From 2-12-FULL-40-12 sp964518135 (lineage in GTDB: Bacteria > Patescibacteriota > Minisyncoccia > Minisyncoccales > 2-12-FULL-40-12), in the NCBI GenBank assembly GCA_964518135.1, contig CAZFEY010000017.1, positions 1 through 14,540 on the forward strand: a DNA stretch of 14,540 nucleotides, written 5' to 3'. Below the pieces are notes generated by a model. The model was not told where the DNA came from. It worked only from the letters and a program-made list of their open reading frames with translations, and ran no database searches. Below, one piece after another: positions 11,331 through 14,540 of this stretch (position 1 is its first letter; each line of letters starts with the position of its first letter). The translations under genes and the position numbers were made by a program.

Positions 11331-12699
11331 AGAAGATTATCGCTATGGATTTAGCATGCCGGATGTATCTATTTACCGTACGCCAAAAGGCCTTTCCGAA
11401 AAAATTGTTGAAAAAATATCCTATCTGAAAAACGAGCCAGCTTGGATGAGAAAATTCAGACTAAAATCTTACAAAATATTCTCGGCTAAAAAAAAGCCGA
11501 CTTGGGGCGTTAATTTGTCCAATCTTGATTTCAAAGATATTCATTATTTCGTAAGGCCGGCTGACAAACAAAGCAATAACTGGCACAACGTACCCAAGCG
11601 AATAAAAGACACTTTCGACAAGCTGGGTATTCCTGAAGCAGAAAAAAAAATCTTCGCCGGAATTGGCGCACAATACGACTCGGAAGTAATTTATCATTCG
11701 CTCAAACAAGATCTGGAAAAAAAAGGAGTCATTTTTATGGATACAGACGGCGCGCTGAAAAAATATCCAGACCTTTTTAAAGAATATTTTGGCAAAATTG
11801 TGCCGCCTGGTGATAACAAGTTTGCTGCCCTTAATTCGGCTGTGTGGTCTGGCGGAAGTTTTATTTACGTACCAAAAAACGTAAGCGTTGAGATCCCACT
11901 GCAGGCCTATTTTAGAATTAACGCTCAATCCATGGGTCAATTCGAAAGAACCCTTATTGTCGCAGAAGAAGGTAGTAATATCCATTATCTAGAAGCATGC
12001 TCCGCCCCCCTCTACACCAAAAACTCTTTACATTCGGCTGTTGTGGAAATTTACGTAAAAAAGAACGCCAAGGTGCAATATACAACCATTCAGAATTGGT
12101 CAAATAATGTTTATAATCTGGTAACCAAAAGGGCCTTTGTCAAAGAAGAAGGTTCAATGCGCTGGTTGGACGGGAATATCGGCAGCAAGGTCACGATGAA
12201 GTATCCCAGCGGAGTGCTGCAGGAAAAAGGAGCGAAGCTGGAAGTATTGTCATTTGCTTTGGCGTCAAAAAACCAAATCCAGGATGCAGGAGGAAAAGCA
12301 ATACATCTGGCCCCATATACGTCATCAAGTATTATTTCTAAATCCATTTCTCAAAACGGTGGGAAATCAATTTTTCGAGCCTTAACAAAAATGGCCAAGA
12401 ATGCCAAAAAATCCAAAACCCATATGAGATGCGATGCTTTAATGCTCGACGATAATTCCAAGGCAGAAACATTTCCCAGCTTTCAAATTGACGAAAATGA
12501 CGTCGTGGCAACCCACGAAGCAACCGTTGGGAAGATAGGACGAGAACAGCTTTTTTATCTAATGTCCCGCGGGCTTACCGAAGAGGAAGCTACCAAAATG
12601 ATTGTGAGTGGATTCTTAGAACCAATCACCAAGGAAATACCATTAGAATACGCCGTTGAGCTTAATAGGTTAATGAATATGGAAATCAAAGGATTCTAG
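11311..12699 (+). CDS. sufB: Fe-S cluster scaffold protein SufB
   Basis: The 462-residue protein is the scaffold on which clusters form, together with SufC. Family blocks are present: FVRPADKQ in the N-terminal part, SGGSFIYVPKNVSVEIPLQ and the β-helix core, ACSAPLYTKNSLHSAVVEI around 234-252, and the C-terminal RCDAL (C374), HEATVGKIG (H402) and QLFYLMSRGL segments. These Cys and His positions match residues used for cluster assembly in known SufB proteins. No sufD lies next to it, so a SufB2C2 complex is likely, as proposed for minimal systems. The start ATG 11311 lies inside the end of sufC. Length is normal. Confidence 0.95.
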   Translation: MAIKTYKEDYRYGFSMPDVSIYRTPKGLSEKIVEKISYLKNEPAWMRKFRLKSYKIFSAKKKPTWGVNLSNLDFKDIHYFVRPADKQSNNWHNVPKRIKDTFDKLGIPEAEKKIFAGIGAQYDSEVIYHSLKQDLEKKGVIFMDTDGALKKYPDLFKEYFGKIVPPGDNKFAALNSAVWSGGSFIYVPKNVSVEIPLQAYFRINAQSMGQFERTLIVAEEGSNIHYLEACSAPLYTKNSLHSAVVEIYVKKNAKVQYTTIQNWSNNVYNLVTKRAFVKEEGSMRWLDGNIGSKVTMKYPSGVLQEKGAKLEVLSFALASKNQIQDAGGKAIHLAPYTSSSIISKSISQNGGKSIFRALTKMAKNAKKSKTHMRCDALMLDDNSKAETFPSFQIDENDVVATHEATVGKIGREQLFYLMSRGLTEEEATKMIVSGFLEPITKEIPLEYAVELNRLMNMEIKGF

Positions 12700-12735
12700 A
12701 AATAGAAAATAGAAACTAGCAAATAGAAAATAGAA
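12700..12735 (+). repeat. A-rich direct repeat between sufB and sufS
   Basis: A 15-base unit AAATAGAAAATAGAA occurs at 12700-12714 and again at 12721-12735 (21-base period), immediately after the sufB stop. Confidence 0.6.
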
Positions 12736-12737
12736 TG

Positions 12738-12819
12738 AAAATATGAAAAATATAAGAACCTGCTCACTTCGTTCGCAGAACCTTGTCCCGCTAAGCGGGA
12801 TAAAAATATGAAAAATATA
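12738..12819. mobile_element. Small palindromic insertion flanked by 17-bp direct repeats at the sufS start
   Basis: The 17 bases AAAATATGAAAAATATA occur at 12738-12754 and at 12803-12819; the second copy contains the real sufS ATG. Between them lie 48 bases with the hairpin TCCCGCT-A-AGCGGGA (12786-12800) and a second, weaker CTGC/GCAG hairpin (near 12760-12778). This looks like a very short non-coding element with a target duplication. The first copy's ATG opens only a 22-codon dead-end frame stopping at 12809-12811. The A-rich surroundings leave room for replication slippage instead. Confidence 0.5.
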
Positions 12820-14031
12820 AAGAATGATTTTCCGATACTAAAAACAAAATTCAATGGCAAACCTTTGATCTTCTTAGACAACGCTGCTACCAGCCAAAAA
12901 CCGCAAAGCGTTATCGATACCGTCAAAGAATTTTACGAAAGCTATAACTCAAATATCCATAGGGGAATATATCATATAGCCGAAAAAGCAACTGAAAAAT
13001 ATGGGGAAACAAGAAAAATCGTTGCCAATTTTATCAACGCGAAAAACAACTCTGAAATAATATTCACGAGCGGCACGACAGAAGCTATTAATCTTGTGGC
13101 TTTTAGCTGGGGAAACCAGAATCTACGAAAGGGAGATAATATAATAACAACCATATCGGAGCACCATAGCAATTTTGTTCCATGGCAACAATTGGCAAAG
13201 AGAAAAAAAGCGCAATTTCTAGTTTCTCCCGTAACCAAAGAGGGGGCAATTGACCAAACATCCTTAATAAAATTGATATCGAAAAAAACCAAATTAGTGG
13301 CAATACCATTTGCTTCAAATGTGCTTGGTAATATACATCCAGTCCGGACAATAATACAGAAAATAAAAAATAAAAATCCAAAAGTAAGAGTATTGATAGA
13401 CGGCGCCCAGGCAGCACCGCATCTAAAGATAAATGTTCGCTCGATAGATTGCGACTTTTTTGCTTTTTCTGGTCACAAAATGCTTGGTCCGAGCGGAACT
13501 GGCGTACTCTATGCAAGACAAGAGATTCTCGAATCAATGCCACCATTTATAACCGGAGGCCACATGATAAAAAACGTAGACACTCAAAAAGCAACGTTTA
13601 ATGATTTGCCATGGAAATTTGAGGCTGGAACCCAAAATGTAGCTGGCGTTATTGGCCTGGGAGCTGCTATAAATTATCTCAACAGAATCTCTATGAAAAA
13701 AGTCAGAAAATACCTTGAAGATTTAACCGAATACGCTCTGGCGCAGCTAAATACCATACCAGGTATCACCATATACGGCATAGCTAACCCTAAAAAAAGA
13801 GTCTCTACATTCGCTTTTAACATAAAAGGGGTACATTCTCATGACCTAGCCCAAGTCCTGGGCGATAATAACATTTGTATTCGAGCCGGACATCATTGCG
13901 CTATACCCCTACATCATTTTTTAGGAATAACAGATTCGGCTAGGGCAAGTTTTTATATCTACAACACCAAACAAGAAGTAGATGAGTTAAAAATAAGGAT
14001 AGTTCAGGCTAAGAAGCTTATTGCGGGCTAA
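12808..14031 (+). CDS. sufS: Cysteine desulfurase SufS (group II)
   Basis: The 407-residue PLP enzyme removes sulfur from cysteine and hands it to SufU. Visible are the N-terminal FLDNAATSQKP, the GTTEAINLVA segment (89-98), the His of EHHSN (H119) that stacks on PLP, the Asp of LIDGAQ (D198), the Schiff-base lysine K224 in SGHKMLGPSG, and the catalytic C364 in RAGHHCAIP on the short group II loop. The C-terminus has the normal LxxLxxA form. Length is typical. The start is the second of two copies of a 17-bp repeat. sufU follows with a six-base gap. Confidence 0.96.
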   Translation: MKNIKNDFPILKTKFNGKPLIFLDNAATSQKPQSVIDTVKEFYESYNSNIHRGIYHIAEKATEKYGETRKIVANFINAKNNSEIIFTSGTTEAINLVAFSWGNQNLRKGDNIITTISEHHSNFVPWQQLAKRKKAQFLVSPVTKEGAIDQTSLIKLISKKTKLVAIPFASNVLGNIHPVRTIIQKIKNKNPKVRVLIDGAQAAPHLKINVRSIDCDFFAFSGHKMLGPSGTGVLYARQEILESMPPFITGGHMIKNVDTQKATFNDLPWKFEAGTQNVAGVIGLGAAINYLNRISMKKVRKYLEDLTEYALAQLNTIPGITIYGIANPKKRVSTFAFNIKGVHSHDLAQVLGDNNICIRAGHHCAIPLHHFLGITDSARASFYIYNTKQEVDELKIRIVQAKKLIAG

Positions 14032-14037
14032 ATCCAC

Positions 14038-14415
14038 ATGAAACATCCCTACAAAGAATCTATTCTTGATCATTACAAACATCCTCACAATTACGGCCTT
14101 ATCTTAAAGCCAGATTTTAAGGCCAAAGAAGAAAACGTATTCTGTGGCGATTCTATAGAAATATCCTTAAAAATCAGCAAGGGCAAGATAAACGATGCTA
14201 GATTTCGGGGTAGCGGCTGCGTGATCAGTCAGGCAGCAGCATCTGTGCTAACCGATCACATAAAGCAAAAATCTGTTAGTAAGGTAGAAAATATATCAAT
14301 CAATGCTTTGGTTAAGCTATTAGGAACGGATTTGAGCCCGACAAGAATGAAATGCGCCGAAATATCGCTTATTGCGCTCAAAAAGGCTCTAAAACTAATA
14401 AATACATCTATATGA
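14038..14415 (+). CDS. sufU: SufU sulfur-relay protein (IscU-like)
   Basis: The 125-residue IscU/SufU-fold protein has the three conserved Cys C36 (CGD, with D38), C61 (GSGCVIS) and C106 (RMKCAEIS, with R103). In SufU proteins these bind Zn and accept the persulfide from SufS. Position next to sufS fits this sulfur-transfer role better than a scaffold role. The family is ~140-150 residues; this copy is somewhat shorter in the segment before C106. The stop overlaps the ATG of the next gene (ATGA). Confidence 0.93.
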   Translation: MKHPYKESILDHYKHPHNYGLILKPDFKAKEENVFCGDSIEISLKISKGKINDARFRGSGCVISQAAASVLTDHIKQKSVSKVENISINALVKLLGTDLSPTRMKCAEISLIALKKALKLINTSI

Positions 14416-14540
14416 AGTCTACCAGGCGAAAAACAAAGAAGACAATCACAAAAAACATGATTCTTGGAGAGGTTACCCGTCTTTATCCTAATTCAATTGA
14501 GATCATGCTCGAACATGGCTTGCACTGCGTTGGTTGCTTT
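14412..14540 (+). CDS. DUF1858-type protein (5' part only)
   Basis: The frame begins at ATG 14412, overlapping the sufU stop by four bases, and runs off the window after 43 codons. After a basic start (about eleven residues rich in Lys/Arg/Thr) it reads TKNMILGEVTRLYP, then EIMLEHGLHCVGCF with C39 and C42. This matches the DUF1858 domain, a small helical domain found with hybrid-cluster, ScdA-like and Fe-S repair proteins. Coupling to sufU implies a role in Fe-S cluster handling. The 3' end is not in the window. Confidence 0.75.
   Translation, partial: MKSTRRKTKKTITKNMILGEVTRLYPNSIEIMLEHGLHCVGCF

Noticed and set aside
1..14540. CRISPR array or prophage
   Set aside because: No regularly spaced repeats, cas genes, integrase or phage structural genes are present.

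Overview
The window is AT-rich, tightly packed bacterial chromosome using the standard bacterial code (TGA is a real stop in sod, the arsR-like gene and sufU). Small genes, overlapping reading frames, an RTPR-type B12-dependent ribonucleotide reductase with an ATP cone, a minimal suf operon without sufD, and numerous tiny Cys-rich or membrane proteins of no clear family suggest a member of the Candidate Phyla Radiation (Patescibacteria, Parcubacteria-like). This placement is inferred from gene style and not from a marker phylogeny. None of the start codons I checked is preceded by a convincing Shine-Dalgarno motif.

Layout. 24-3070: a four-S1-domain protein (probable ribosomal protein S1) and the membrane protease FtsH, then tRNA-Ile(UAU) at 3080-3152. 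3280-3423: an unannotated-size 47-residue protein with 12 Cys, metallothionein-like. 3525-3704: a tRNA gene whose anticodon loop holds a complete second tRNA gene, tRNA-Val(GAC). 3729-4830: an RluA-family pseudouridine synthase overlapping rplS (L19). 4865-5174: tRNA-Leu(GAG), then a second tRNA-inside-a-tRNA, with tRNA-Val(UAC) in the anticodon loop of another tRNA. 5237-6515 (minus strand): a 27-residue membrane peptide, and a two-gene operon for a membrane-anchored small protein and a secreted coiled-coil protein. 6636-6939: a promoter, a structured leader RNA, tRNA-Phe and tRNA-Gly. 7006-7590: a Mn-type superoxide dismutase. 7591-7902: terminators and a possible attenuator. 7903-10197: the ribonucleotide reductase. 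10257-14540: an arsR-like regulator with two CxxC pairs, a palindromic operator, then sufC, sufB, sufS, sufU and the start of a DUF1858-type gene.

How it fits together. The first part is translation and protein quality control (S1, L19, rRNA or tRNA pseudouridylation, tRNAs, FtsH). The last part is Fe-S cluster assembly: SufS takes sulfur from cysteine, SufU relays it, and SufB/SufC scaffold the cluster, probably under control of the Cys-bearing ArsR-like protein.

The most striking content is the pair of nested tRNA genes. In both, the outer cloverleaf is intact in acceptor, D, anticodon and T stems, the inner gene is a complete tRNA-Val, and the inner gene is flanked by complementary arms (11 bp and 16 bp) that extend the outer anticodon stem. 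Excision of the inner tRNA by ordinary 5' and 3' tRNA processing would leave the outer tRNA as two halves held by that helix. Two independent cases within 1.5 kb argue against chance. The metallothionein-like gene and the candidate Fe-S-sensing ArsR protein are the next most interesting items.
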